Source of the DNA: Cannabis sativa
Taxonomy: Eukaryota; Streptophyta; Magnoliopsida; Rosales; Cannabaceae
NCBI RefSeq assembly: GCF_029168945.1
Contig: NC_083607.1
Coordinates: forward strand, 35,511,257-35,575,256
DNA: 64,000 nt
Direction of reading: 5' to 3'
How positions within the stretch are numbered: position 1 is the first letter of the stretch; the number at the start of each line of letters is the position of its first letter. This document shows positions 9,819 to 21,172 of this stretch, piece after piece. Under the pieces are notes generated by a model that worked only from the letters and a program-made list of their open reading frames with translations, had not been told where the DNA came from and made no database searches. The translations under genes and the position numbers were made by a program.

Positions 9819-11454
9819 TTAGTTAGTAGATATGCAGTTCAAAGATCATTAAATTGATTTTTGAATTATATCCAAACTTACCTCCCTAGAAATTTCAATT
9901 TGCATATTGATGATTAGTTACTAGTCGTTGCCTAAATCCTTCTATGGTAATACAATTTCAGAATGATGCAATGGTTGGGTACTTAGTGTAAATCATTACT
10001 AGATTCATGGATGACCTAATCAAAATCTTAAGAAAAGCTAGAACTGTTAACCATGGTTTGTTAGCTATTCTAAGTGATTAGGGGTGGACCATCCCATAGT
10101 CATTAAATAAGAAAGTGTTTGTTTAAACAAATACAACTTTTCTAAGAAAAATGACTAAGTCTGAAAATAAAGTAGCAAATAAATGAGATATTTTTTCTTG
10201 ATTCCATAAGTGTTCTATCATCTTATTCGATACAAGATGATCCCGCTGCCTCTGTTATCTTAACACAACCGAAGAGGTTAATACCATTTAGTCTTCTTAG
10301 ACATAATTCACAGTACCTTGACGTAGTGGGAGGGTTTCTAGGAACTCACCTTCTTATGACTTGGAAGACACTAGTGATTAAAATCCATTGTGAGTTTAAA
10401 CAAGTAATGGATTGTCAAGATAAGAAACTAAGAAGAAAAGCCAAGAGAACTATGGTTTGATCCATTCACATGGAATAACCTAAAGTTTTCTATTACAAAG
10501 ACATAAAATGAAATTTTCGTTAATAAGTCTATTCAATGGACTTAACAAAACTTCCTGTTCCTAGTATTATAGGTTTGAGTTTATCTAAACCTATGGCTTA
10601 TAGTATACCTGGTAATTACTTACTCTAATGCAAGCAACTTACTTTAGTAAGATGCTGAAACATTTTCTTTCTAATGGCAATCTATAGAAGCTTCTCGACT
10701 TCTAGGCATAGATTTTATTTATCTAAGGAAAAGTCTCAACTATTCCTGAAAAGATAAAGCCATGAAAGAATTTCTTAAATCAACAGTGAGAGTTCTTAGA
10801 AATGCTTTTGTATGCCTTAGACCAGACACCTGCTGTTGAGTGGGAGTAAAGAGTAGGTATCAGATTAATCCTGGAGAGGAACATTGGAAGACAATCAAGT
10901 AAATCTTAAGATTAAGAAGAGGAACTATATGTTAGTCTATAAGGGTGTATTTAAAATTCTTAGACTACACCACATCAGATTTCGAGATTTGCCTTTATGC
11001 TAGAAAGTCTGCTGATAAGATGGTGATTACTCTGGGGTGGAGTAGTGATTTTGGAGAAGTGTAAAAATCTATCTGAAGTCTCTAGGTCTACCAGAGAGAG
11101 ACTGAATGTTAAAGTTGCAGGAAAGGTACTTCTTCAGTCTAAGAAAAGTTCTATACAATTGTGGCACCGTTCCAACTTGTCTTAACTACTAGTGTTAATT
11201 TCCTGATTAACCCAAAGTAGTTGCCAAAGGTATAGAATCCAGTATCCCAAAAGAGTAGACATATAGAGAGGAATTTCACATTATCAAGCATTTTGTGATT
11301 AAGGAAGAGTAATGGTGGAGAAAAGGTTGTGTTAAATTCAACCTTTCAGATCCTATTACGAGGAGTTTACTACTACTACACTTGATTTGTATATCAAGCT
11401 GTTAATGATTATTTGAAATGCACATTTTGTTTTATATTAGTGCAAGTGGGAGTT
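9819..11454 (+). pseudogene. Copia D decayed pol remnant (integrase to RNase H)
   Basis: Nearly collinear with 56633-58271 in copia C and, more distantly, with the copia F pol. Recognisable islands are GATATGCAGTTCAAAGATCA (integrase, MQFKDH in F) near 9832 and the RNase H end near 10960-11060 (AGATTTCGAGATTTGCC, ACTCTGGGGTGGAGTAG). There is no usable frame. It ends in the polypurine tract GCAAGTGGGAGT just before the LTR at 11455. The same decay, including the ATTAGTTAGTAGATATGCAG junction, is shared with copia C. Confidence 0.75.
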
Positions 11455-13285
11455 TGTTGGGTTTTATGCCATAAATAAAACTCATTTCAATATAATCAAA
11501 TTTACTTATTAATAAAGATTAGAAATAACATTTAATGTTGCATGGTTCACATGATTTATTTCATGATTATTTATATAATGTATGAATTCTATTTAAGTCC
11601 AGAACATATCAATTTGTTAATGATTATAGTGTTGTCAACATAGTGAAATATAATCTTAATTATATGTTCGAAAGTTTATTCCCTGATTTGTCAGTTCACT
11701 GGATTTAGACTGACAGGATAATCAGCGATAGGTATTCTTACACCTTGGATAAGTGTTATGTCCTTTTCAGGACATTGGCAAAGTTTACCAGCATCGGATG
11801 TATGGAGTATACATCGGAAGGGACCGATATTGAACTTTGATTAGATATATTAAAATTTACCGTAATATCTATTCAATTCAATATCACCTGTTGATCCTAG
11901 ATCAAATGATCTTAATCTTGATATGTTTAGGTTCGATCTCAAGAGTATTATACATGTTCTTTAATTTGTTAGTTAAGCCTACTTTTGGGTCAGGGTGATA
12001 CGTACATTTTGGGAACATGATAGTATAATTGAGTGGGAGCGCTACCATAAATATGGAATCTATAACTTCTATAGGAATTTAGAAGTGAAACGATGATATC
12101 CTTCGAGCTTGGCTAAACAGGGATAAATGGTGGAGATCTAATTTCACTTTGCTGAAATATTATTTATACGGAACTAAGTGTTTTAAGGATAAAATACATT
12201 GAAGGTGTAACGGTAACTTAGTGCTTTTTCAATGTAGATCATCTATTAGATGGTCATTGATCACATTAGGATTATAACAATGGATTACTAATGACGTGTC
12301 TATATCGTGGAACATATAGAGCGTTCTATATACTGAGAGTGCAATTCTAAGTTCTATGCTTGGAAGATATAAGTCAGTGAATTTAAGATATAAATTCTTA
12401 ATCTGCTTATTGGAAGCTCGGATATATAGACCTATGGTCTCCATACTAGTTGAGACCATACTGATTGTAAGACTCAGTTAATTGGTTTTGATTAATCAAT
12501 TATAATTCTAAAGTTAGACTATGTCTAGTTTATGAATTTTTACTAAGCAAGGGCAAAATTGTAAAGAAAAGAGAATTCTAATTAATAAATATATTAAATG
12601 AAAATCTTATTTAATAATTAATTTTTAGTTATTAAATAATTAGAATTGACATTTAAATGGTTGAATTTGAAAATTGGCGTTTTTGAGAAAATGAGATGCA
12701 GAAATGATAAAACAGTAAAATTGCATAAGTGAGGCCCATTATCTAAGGCCCATGGCCGACCACACTTAATGGATTTTATCATTTATTTTTTTATTATTTT
12801 AATGCTAAATAATTCTAACTTAAACCTAGGTGGTTACCTATAAATAGATAGTGATGGCTCTCATTCACACTTAATTCTGTCAGATGAAATTTGAGCCTCC
12901 TATTCTTTTCTCTATAGGCCGAACCACTTCCCTTCTCTTTTCTTCTCTAAATTTTGAAATCCTTGAGTGATAGAGTAGTGCCCACACACATCAAGTAGTA
13001 TCTCAATCATAGTGTGTAAGACTGTGGAAAAACAACGAACAAGAAGGAGATTCAGCATCAAAGGAAGGAGAGAAAGAGATCCAGGTTCAGATCTTGGTGA
13101 TGCTCTACTACAGAAAGGAATCAAGGGCTAGAGATCTGAACGAAAGGAGTCATTATATTCCGCTGCACTCAATGTAAGGTTTCTTAAAATCTTATGTGTT
13201 TATTTCATTGCTTTAGAATTCATATTAGGATGTTAATGAAACATACATGATAGTAAATCTAGATCCTGGTAAAATATATCCAACA
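11455..13285 (+). repeat. Copia D full-length LTR (1831 bp)
   Basis: Begins TGTTGGGTTTTATGCC after the polypurine tract and ends TATATCCAACA directly before a primer-binding-type sequence. It serves as 3' LTR to the pol remnant on its left and as 5' LTR to the leader on its right. No coding content of note. Confidence 0.85.
12839..12846 (+). promoter_or_regulatory. TATA box of copia D LTR
   Basis: TATAAATA, followed by GATAGTGATGGCTCTCATTC. The same TATAAATAGATAGTG context recurs in the LTRs of copia F and C, so it is the likely family promoter. Confidence 0.75.
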
Positions 13286-13304
13286 ACTGGCCTTAGAGCC
13301 ATGG
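13286..13304 (+). other. Copia D primer-binding site
   Basis: ACTGGCCTTAGAGCCATGG follows the LTR. Plant copia elements usually carry TGGTATCAGAGC, complementary to the initiator Met-tRNA 3' end. TGGCCTTAGAGC is a variant of it, and copia F and C have TGGCCTCAGAG at the same place. Confidence 0.7.
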
Positions 13305-13643
13305 TAATGATTTACTTTCATGAAATATGAATTAAAACAATGTTATATGTTGATTTGGATGGTTTCATGTGGTTTATGTGCTTATTTGATGATAGTTTAG
13401 AAATCGCAATATATGTTACTGAAATATTTTTTATTTTGATTTGGAATTATTTTTTCTAGAAAGTAGACGAAGAATTAATAAATTTAGGCTTTTACAGAAC
13501 TTAATTTAGATATTTTATGAATTAGTTATGATTTTTTGAAGTTGAACGAAAAATATCAGGATTTGAATGCACACACGCGCGAGCGGACGCTCGGACAGCA
13601 CCCTGTCGAAAGGGCAGCTCGCGCCCACGTCCCACGGTCAAAT

Positions 13644-13715
13644 GAGGCTGCTTGCAGCCTCTTTCCTAGGCCTAAACCATGCTTCCGCGCGCGCAGGGGT
13701 ATGTAATGCATACCC
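13644..13715 (+). other. Two adjacent inverted repeats downstream of the copia D PBS
   Basis: Hairpin 1: GAGGCTGC-TT-GCAGCCTC at 13644-13661, perfect 8-bp arms. Hairpin 2: GGGTATG-TAATG-CATACCC at 13697-13715, perfect 7-bp arms. They lie in the only CpG-rich patch of the leader, ~360-430 nt after the LTR. Equivalent hairpins with different arm sequences exist in copia F. Confidence 0.7.
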
Positions 13716-16700
13716 GTGTGCCTTAAACTTGTTTTCGTCATAACTTTTGATTCAAAAATCATTTTTCATTGAAACAAAAGCCAATTTTTGGTAGAATTTT
13801 GTGTAGAATCTAAATTTTCAATTAAAAATCTAATTGTCAGAATAAAACTAATTTTTATTAATTTTTTATATTAGTTTCTGATATTAGTAGGCTTTGAATT
13901 TTGAAAATTTGATTTCTTACAAAGGAGCCTTATGGTTAATTTTGAAATTTTAGATTATTTTATTTATTTTAATTATAAGATCAGATATTTTTTTTTATTA
14001 AATTTTAAATGATCTTACTTTGATATTAAAATTTTACCTTTTAAAAATAATCTTGTACTAATTTCAAAATTTGCTAACCATATCATATCTTTTTCAAATT
14101 TGTTATTTTCAAAATATATTTTATTAATTAAAATTATAAGATTAGGAATATGTTAGGTTTAACATTTTATCTTATTAGACTTTTTTTTTTATTAAAATTA
14201 TATTTTAGCAAAAATAACATGAATATTTTAAAAATTGGTTAGTTTAGTTTGAATAGATATTTTAGGGTTTCAAACCATAAATTTTTCAAACTTATTATTT
14301 TATTATTTTTTTTTAAAATATTCTAACCATATAAAATATCTTATTTTTCAATTAGTTTATTTATGTAATATTTAAATTTATTAAATTATAAGACTTAGAA
14401 TATAACAATGAAATATCTAAATTTAAAATTCAAGATATTTTATTATATTATCTTATTAGAAATTTTAAATAAATTTAAATTTTGAATAAACTTGATATTT
14501 GAAAAATTGGTTAGATATTTTTGATTTTTTGTTAGAATTTAAGAAATTTAGGAGTTTGTTGAATTTTGAATTTTTTTCAAAAATCCTCTAACAACCTAAA
14601 TTTGAATTCTAGTTAAGATATTTATTTTAAAATTTAATTTTATTTTAAATTTTAAAATTGAGATATTTTAGCTTACTTTCCAGATATTCCAGATCAATTA
14701 TTTGTTTGTATTGTTTGTTTATATATTAATATACAAATTTTTTTTACAAACCTATTATTTATTTGATCTAAATTGCTATGATTAACTTGATGACAGATCT
14801 AATGAATTGATTTTAATCATAGTCCAATTGTCAATAGATCTTATAAATAATTTGTAACAGGTAAATTTTGTAATTTCTTTCATCTGTGTGAACCTAGTAA
14901 CATGATAGGATCCATCCAAATCATTTGACCTGTGTGAGCCTATATGTTTGCTATTGGACTTAGATGCATATAGGAAACCCATTTAAGTTTTACTAAGTAC
15001 ATGGACTAGGTTGCTAAAATAAATTTTGACATAAGTAAATTTATTTAGGCCCAATTAGATTTGGGCTTATTCAATGAATAACAATTATTTATTTAAAGGT
15101 TAAATTCCTCTCTTTTGGGCCTTGTGTGAGAGTTGGGGGCCAATAGAAGTGGGTACGGCATACTGAACCCAGCTCCCCCTCACATGAACTACCCCAATTG
15201 TGAAGATCCATTTGGCTTATTTAAATAATTGTATTAGGTTAATTATATTAGTCTAACCTAATTAAAATTGAATTAGCAACATAATTAACTTTTAAAATAT
15301 ATGAAATTTATTTTTTCATTTAATATTTTAAAGTTAATTTTAGAAAAACACTTAGTTAAATGAAATTATTCTAGATAGTTACTTCTAGAACTAGTTATTT
15401 TTTCTAATATTTAATTAGGAAAATATCATAGATTGTGGAATTAATTATTTAATAATTAATTTTGGTACAATCTAAGTTAAATATATTTTTCCTAGTATTA
15501 AACTAGAATTAATAATTAAGTCTCCTCTATACTTAATTATTTATTTCTTGAATTTAATACATTTAATTAAATTGAAAATTTAAATATTTAAGTTGATTTT
15601 CATCATGATACTTAAATATTATTATTTTCATGCTATTTAATTAAAATTGAAAATTATTTTAAGTTTGAAATCTTATTTCAGAATAACTTAAATTTGAATA
15701 ATTTTTAAAATATATTTTATTTTATTTTATTAATCTTTTTCCCACAATTTCGAAATTGCATTTCTTAAATGCAGAAATTTCGAATTTTATTTGAAAAATA
15801 GATTAAAGTTGAAAATTATTTATTTTAATTTTGGACCAACTTAAATCAATGATTTTTTCATTTAATGATTAATTAAAAATAAATGAATTAAAATATATTA
15901 TAATTAGAAATTGAATTAATTAGTCAAAGAAAATCTAGATAGATATTATCTGTTTTGCTTGAAGTATTTTTCTAGTGTATTTAATTAAATAGAAAATTAA
16001 TATTTAAGTTGATTTTCATTATGATACTTAAATATTTGAAATTTTTCTTTAATATTTAATTAAATAGGAAAATTATATTTTTTTTGTTGTAAATTAATTT
16101 TATTAATTAATTTTGGGCCAACATAAAATTAGAATAACTTTTCCAGGATTTATTTTTATTTTATTTTAAAGCAATTTCGAAAATTGTATTCTTAAATACT
16201 TCAATTTTTCGAAATGCAATATATATTTATTGAAAATTAAATTTGAGTTGTAAATTAATTTAAATTAATTTTGTAACAACTTAAATTGAATATTTTTCTA
16301 AATATTTATTGGAAATTATAACTAAGATGGAAAATGGAAATAATTCATGTTATTTTCATTTCCATCTCAGTAAAATTTATAAATATTAAATTAAAATTTA
16401 TATTTAGAATTTTTCATTCTAAATTGGAAATTTTAATTAAATAAATATATATTTAAAATAAATTGATTAAAATAAATATTAGAAGAAAATACACTTTAAA
16501 TAATGAGCTTTATTATTAGGACATTCGATCTCCATTGTTGGTTTTACATAGCTTTTGTTTTAGTGAGTAATCCTCCCTAATGGAGGAACGTTCATTAGCA
16601 AGTTATCACCGTTTAATCTCGAAAGATAAGTATATTTGTAAGTGTTTTATATGGTATTGATCACCCTAATGGTGGCGACTGTATTTGACTTACAAAATAT

Positions 16701-16875
16701 GAAACAATGGTGGAAGCTCATAAGATAGAATAGCCTTGACTCTCGCCTAAACGAGACAATGCTGGATTCCAATCTTGATCGAATAAAAGGTTGCTAGAAT
16801 GTTAATCATTTTAGATGAGCTGACAACTCTATTCAATAGATGGTAGCTTTGACTCTCGCCTAAACGGGACACTGA

Positions 16876-17864
16876 TGCGAATACCACAACGACATTGGCC
16901 ATAGTACCAATGAGTGCAAGAACTTGAAGGACGAGATCGAAAACTTAATACGATTGGGTCATTTATATGAATGGATTAAGAACCGGCTACCCCATCTCAA
17001 CCCGGTTCCAGTAGGGGGCCCGTTACCTCAAGGGGCACCAGGGGGTGTACCCGGAGCACTAGCACCCGTTGTACCCCCAAGGGGAGCAATCCCTCAGCAA
17101 GTCCCGGGGCTCCCACCAAGAACCAATGGGAGAGTCGCCATGATCTCTGGTGGGCCCCATATTGGGGGAACTACCAGAAAAGAGTTAAAACGCTACGTTA
17201 GAGCCATAAAGCACGATGAAGTGTGGGAAGTCACCCAGCTTCCAGCACAAAGACCTCGACTCATGGACCAGCCCATTACTTTCACTGAAGAGGACGCGAA
17301 ACTGGTGCGTTTCCCTCGCCATGACCCTCTGGTCATAGAGACTCCTATCGCCAATAAAATTGTGGCAAGAATATTGCTCGATAATGGGAGTACCGTGAAT
17401 TTGTTGTTCAAAGAATCCTTCACAACCATAGGCCTCACGGATAGGGATTTGTCGCCCAGCGGCTCCCGGCTCAAAGGATTCAATGGGACCACACTTATCC
17501 CAATGGGAAAAGTGAGAGTGCCAGTCACTCTATGCCTAGATACCCCTCAGAGTACTTTTAAGTACTGCACCTTTGTGGTGGTAGATTGCCCAACCGCATA
17601 CAACGCCATCTTTGGCCGGGCGGCCATGGTTGACTTCGGTGCAATCACATCCATCTGGCACTTGTGCCTGAAATTTCCCACTCAGGAAGCTGGAGTAGGA
17701 ACCGTGAGGGGTAATCAGGGAGAGGCCAGGCAGTGCTATAATGTTGCAGCACATTTGCCGGTGCTAGTGGTCCATGAGGGCATTGAACCAACTTTGGTGG
17801 AAGAAGATGAGTTGGATCCCAGCGTGGGATCCAAAAAAAACTTTAGAGCCTATGGAGGACATCG
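16876..17864 (+). pseudogene. Tat element 1 gag zinc motif and aspartic protease
   Basis: The frame begins CEYHNDIGHSTNEC (C-x2-H-x4-H-x4-C zinc motif, 16876-16917) and continues LKDEIENLIRLGHLYEWI, a Pro/Gly-rich linker, then the protease with active site LLDNGSTVNLLF near 17377-17412 and the downstream AYNAIFGRAAM. D-N-G-S replaces the commoner D-T/S-G-S, as in Tat element 3. The frame follows element 3 to MED (17850s) and is then cut by copia LTR sequence, so RT, RNase H and integrase are absent. Confidence 0.85.
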
Positions 17865-19216
17865 TTTATAAATGATACTTCAGTAAACTAATATAATTAC
17901 TGAAATGAGGCCTCAAACATTTATCTCTATTCAGCCAAGCTCGAAGGAGATCATCGTTTCACTTCTATGTCCAGATAGAAGCTGTAGATTCGATATCTAT
18001 GATTAGCGCTCCCACTCAATTGTACTATCATATTCCCAAAATGTACGTGTCACCCAGACCCAAAGGTAGGCTTAACTAACAAATCAAAGAACACAAATAA
18101 CACTCTTGAGATCGAACCTAACCATGTCAGGATTGAGATCCATAGACCTAAGATCAACCATTGATCTTGACTGAGAAAGATATAACGATAAGTTTATGAT
18201 ATCTTATCCAAGATCAATATTGGTCTCTTCCAATGTATACTCCATACATCAGATACTAGTAAACTTTACCAATGCCCTGGAAAAGACATAACACTTATGC
18301 AAGGTGTAAGTATACCTATCGCAGATTATCATGCCAATCTAAATCCAGTGAACTGACAAATCATGGGAATTAAATTTTTGAACAGATAATCATGATTATA
18401 TTCCACTGTGCTGACGACACTATAATCATGAACAAATAAATATGTTCTATACTTAATAGAATTTATACATTAAACAATCCTGAAATAAATCATGTGAACC
18501 ATGCAACATAACATGCGCTTTCTGATCTTTATTAATTAGTAAATCTGATTATTTTAAAATGGGTTTTATTTAGGGCACAAAACCCAACATAAAATACATT
18601 GAAAGGTAGAACGGTAAATTTGTCCCTATTCAATGTAGATCATTTATAGAGGATCATTGACTATTAGGATTGTAACAATGGATAATCATAACGTATCTAT
18701 ATTGTGGTACATATAGAGCATGCTATATAACTGAGAGTGTATTCAATTTCAAATCTATAGTGGAGTAAGGCGAAATTAATAAGTTGAGAATTTACTTGGT
18801 GAATTCTAGATCTACTTATTGAAAGCTCGGTTATATAGACCCATGGTATTAGGAATATTTTACCAGGATCTAGATTTACTAACAAGTATGTTGAATTAAC
18901 ATCCTAAATATGAATTCTCTAAAACAATGAAATAAACACATAAGAGTTTAAGAAAACCTTACATCGATTGCAGCAGAATAATATGACACCTTCCGTTTAA
19001 GATCTCTAGCCCTTGATTCCTTTCTCTAGCAGAGCATTATCACGATCTGAACCTAGATCTCATTCTCTCATTCGAGTTTGGTTACAACTGTCTTACTCAC
19101 TATGATTGAGTACTTGACTTGCTATGTGTGGGCATGACACTCATCACTATGGTTCGAATGGTGAAGAACAATGAAGGAGATTGTGAAATCACTAAGCAAG
19201 GAACTCTCTCATTTAG
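17865..19216 (-). repeat. Scrambled copia LTR (three segments, one inverted)
   Basis: 17865-18589 is the 5' half of a copia LTR in reverse orientation, ending in the terminus AACCCAACA at 18589. 18590-~18858 is the middle of the LTR in forward orientation (AAAATACATTGAA... to TATATAGACCCATGG). ~18859-19216 is the LTR 3' end in reverse (ATTTTACCAGGATCTAG...). No simple inversion of one intact LTR gives this order, so at least two events are needed. The subfamily matches 7666-7821 and 62050-62962. Confidence 0.75.
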
Positions 19217-19880
19217 GATTGGGTTGCTGTTTTGGGAATTATTGTTTAAAAGGAAACAATTTGTGCTATAATTCGTGTTGTATATACTGTTTCTGAAAAT
19301 AAAAGATGAATGATATTATCGAATGAAATTTTTGGGTTCAGTCGCAAATTAGGTCGCTCTATTTAAGACGTTTGCGATACTGTTCAAGAATGTGCAAGCA
19401 GTTGAAAAATGCTGGTCGTCTCCAAGATAAAACAACACAGTTATATACTGCATCGGATCACCACTGCATAGTAGAGAATCGTTGAATATACCCTCAAAAT
19501 TTGATATCACAGATTTTTTTAATAGTGAAAATTATGTTTTTTTTCGGTATGAAAAAGATGCGTTTCTCTCGTTAATTCAATCGTGAAATGGAATGAGAAT
19601 ATAATGGGAAGAAGAATGTTTTTTGAATCGTGGAGTTGTTGCTGAACGCGTCCCATAAAATTGATACAAATAAGTATTCAATTTTACTTAAACAAATTTC
19701 TCAAATTAAATAAAGTAATGAAATAGAATATAAATTAATTATTTTATTAAATAATTTTTTTTGTAAAAAATAAAGTGTCACACTACACCATCCAGCTTGG
19801 ATCAGTTGGACGGCGCACGCATGTGGTGGGTTAATTGTGTGTCCTCATTCATTTGCACATAATTGGGTCCCCCTTGGGGC
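19217..19880 (+). repeat. Direct repeat block, copy 2 (~660 bp)
   Basis: Same orientation as 7003-7665, with which it aligns nearly end to end. It starts GGGTTGCTGTTTTGGGAA and ends at TTGCACATAATTGGG. No open frame. Directly preceded by the reversed LTR end and followed by unrelated sequence with a CA repeat. Confidence 0.85.
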
Positions 19881-19952
19881 TATATCCCATGCCATAATTG
19901 CACCTTATATACTCTTGTAAATAAGGGCTCATATCCCATGTGGGACTCCATC

Positions 19953-20001
<49 letters not shown>

Positions 20002-20328
20002 TATTCTAGTATAGTGAACGCTCTAAAAATTTTGCCCAAAATTTAGTAGGAAGCGGCCCACTCCTACATTCACTAAGATGAGTTTATCAAGAGTATTCTT
20101 GTAGCTTGTTACTTCACTCTACTTGGAGTATAGAACTCATTAAGAGCTTCTATTTACTTAGCCTTAAATCGCTTAAGGAATTCATGCTTCTCTTTTCGTA
20201 TAATTATAACACGATCATGATAGGATTTATGCCTTAAAAGCAAGTAATTAACAGATAATATATTACAGAATATATGAAATACAAATATAAGATAAATGAT
20301 ATATTAATTTTAATAGTATAATTATATA
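19881..20328. other. Unassigned spacer with CA microsatellite
   Basis: No gene seen. It contains GGCTCATATCCCATGTGGG near 19926, a CA tract, then AT-rich DNA reaching the 5' LTR of Tat element 3. It resumes at 32691 on the other side of that element. Confidence 0.4.
19957..19998 (+). repeat. (AC)21 microsatellite
   Basis: An uninterrupted AC dinucleotide run of 42 bp, the only sizeable perfect microsatellite seen in the window. Confidence 0.95.
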
Positions 20329-21109
20329 TGTTGCTCCTAAAATCGCCCAATGTACGTGGACCAATCAGGAAGGGACACGTGGATCAAATTACTTGGGAAG
20401 AACTGCTAAGTCTTTGTATGACACCAGGAAGCATTATTCGCATGGGTCCCGGATGATGCACCCGGAGTACAAGGTACTCCCGGAAGAGAGCATAGCTTAA
20501 AGGCACTCCGGGATGCGTCAGGTCTCTCCCGAGACATCAAGTCGCATTTAATGCTGCATGGGAGGAAGCGTGTTGGGACTGTAACACGCAATAAAGTCTG
20601 ACGGCACATCCCCCAAACAGCAGCGCTACAGTAATGATCATTTAAGTCTAGCGACGGCTACTCTGCGAAGAGTCACGTCAATCATAAGACAAAAAGGACA
20701 TTCTCCATAAAAACCCTACAGCACCTAGGGATTTGACCATGCATCACCCATGGTATATTCATCGGAAATGCCCAACTTTATGGATACTTACAGACACATG
20801 TGTAAGTAAAATTCTAGGGATTACCCCACCAAAACACTATAAATACCCCCTCAAAGCTCATTTAATGGGGTCGGAGAATCTTGGCTGCTTAAGAGCAAAC
20901 AGAGAAAAAACTCACCAAGAACATTCTTTGTATTAAAGAGAGAAACATTCTCCCAAGTGTAGAATCTGTATTAAAGACATCCATAAATATTAGTGGCTCG
21001 TGGACTAAGGCTCATTAACGCCCCAACCACGTAAAAAGTCTTCATCTCGCTTTCTTACAGCTCATTATTATATTCATACTTTATTAGTTGCCGAAAACCT
21101 CGGTCAATA
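20329..21109 (+). repeat. 5' LTR of Tat element 3 (781 bp)
   Basis: Starts TGTTGCTCC and ends GGTCAATA, where the 3' LTR has GGTCAACA. By eye the only other difference from the 3' LTR is CCCTACAGC versus CCCTGCAGC. Short open stretches inside (for example 20406-20609) are identical in both LTRs and are not taken as genes. Confidence 0.95.
20838..20845 (+). promoter_or_regulatory. TATA box, 5' LTR of Tat element 3
   Basis: TATAAATA in CACTATAAATACCCCC; the identical copy in the 3' LTR is at 32419-32426. Likely promoter of the genomic RNA. Confidence 0.8.
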
Positions 21110-21130
21110 TTTTGGTGCTTTCATTGAGAG
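21110..21130 (+). other. Primer-binding region of Tat element 3
   Basis: TTTTGGTGCTTTCATTGAGA immediately follows the LTR. The same wording occurs in Tat elements 1 and 2. The tRNA was not identified. Confidence 0.6.
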
Positions 21131-21172
21131 CTGAGGAAAGCTGCTTCACAACAAGCATTTAACTTCACAACA

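Larger units (their letters stand above)
9532..16875 (+). mobile_element. Copia D: rearranged, gag-less copia tandem (LTR fragment - pol remnant - LTR - leader)
   Basis: The order is an LTR 5' fragment (9532-~9818), decayed pol (to 11454), a full LTR (11455-13285) and an AT-rich leader (13286-16875). A normal element reads LTR-leader-pol-LTR, so this is best explained as parts of two tandem copies sharing the middle LTR, with deletions in both. It sits in the gag of Tat element 1. No target duplication can be tested, because gag sequence is missing across the junction. Confidence 0.75.
13286..16875 (+). other. Copia D AT-rich leader (non-coding, gag-less)
   Basis: About 3.6 kb with no open frame worth calling. 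It opens with a short GC-rich patch bearing two hairpins (13644-13661, 13697-13715), continues as very AT-rich sequence, contains a conserved GC block at ~15125-15205 and ends with two copies of the motif GACTCTCGCCTAAACG (16739 and 16851). The same landmarks occur in copia F and C in the same order. The right end is cut at ACACTGA and joins Tat gag at TGCGAATA. Confidence 0.75.
7822..17864 (+). mobile_element. Tat-type Ty3/gypsy element 1 (truncated, interrupted by copia D)
   Basis: Consists of a 5' LTR (7822-8558), a gag N-terminal half (8630-9531) and, after 7.3 kb of inserted copia sequence, the gag end and protease (16876-17864). It breaks off before reverse transcriptase where an inverted copia LTR fragment begins. 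Compared with Tat element 3, about 0.9 kb of gag (equivalent to ~22060-22956 there) is missing across the copia insertion, so the insertion was accompanied or followed by deletion. Related to element 3 but with a 737-bp rather than 781-bp LTR. Confidence 0.85.

Noticed and set aside
20733..20936. Small open frame repeated at 32314-32517
   Set aside because: Lies inside the LTRs of Tat element 3; the identity reflects LTR identity, not a gene pair.
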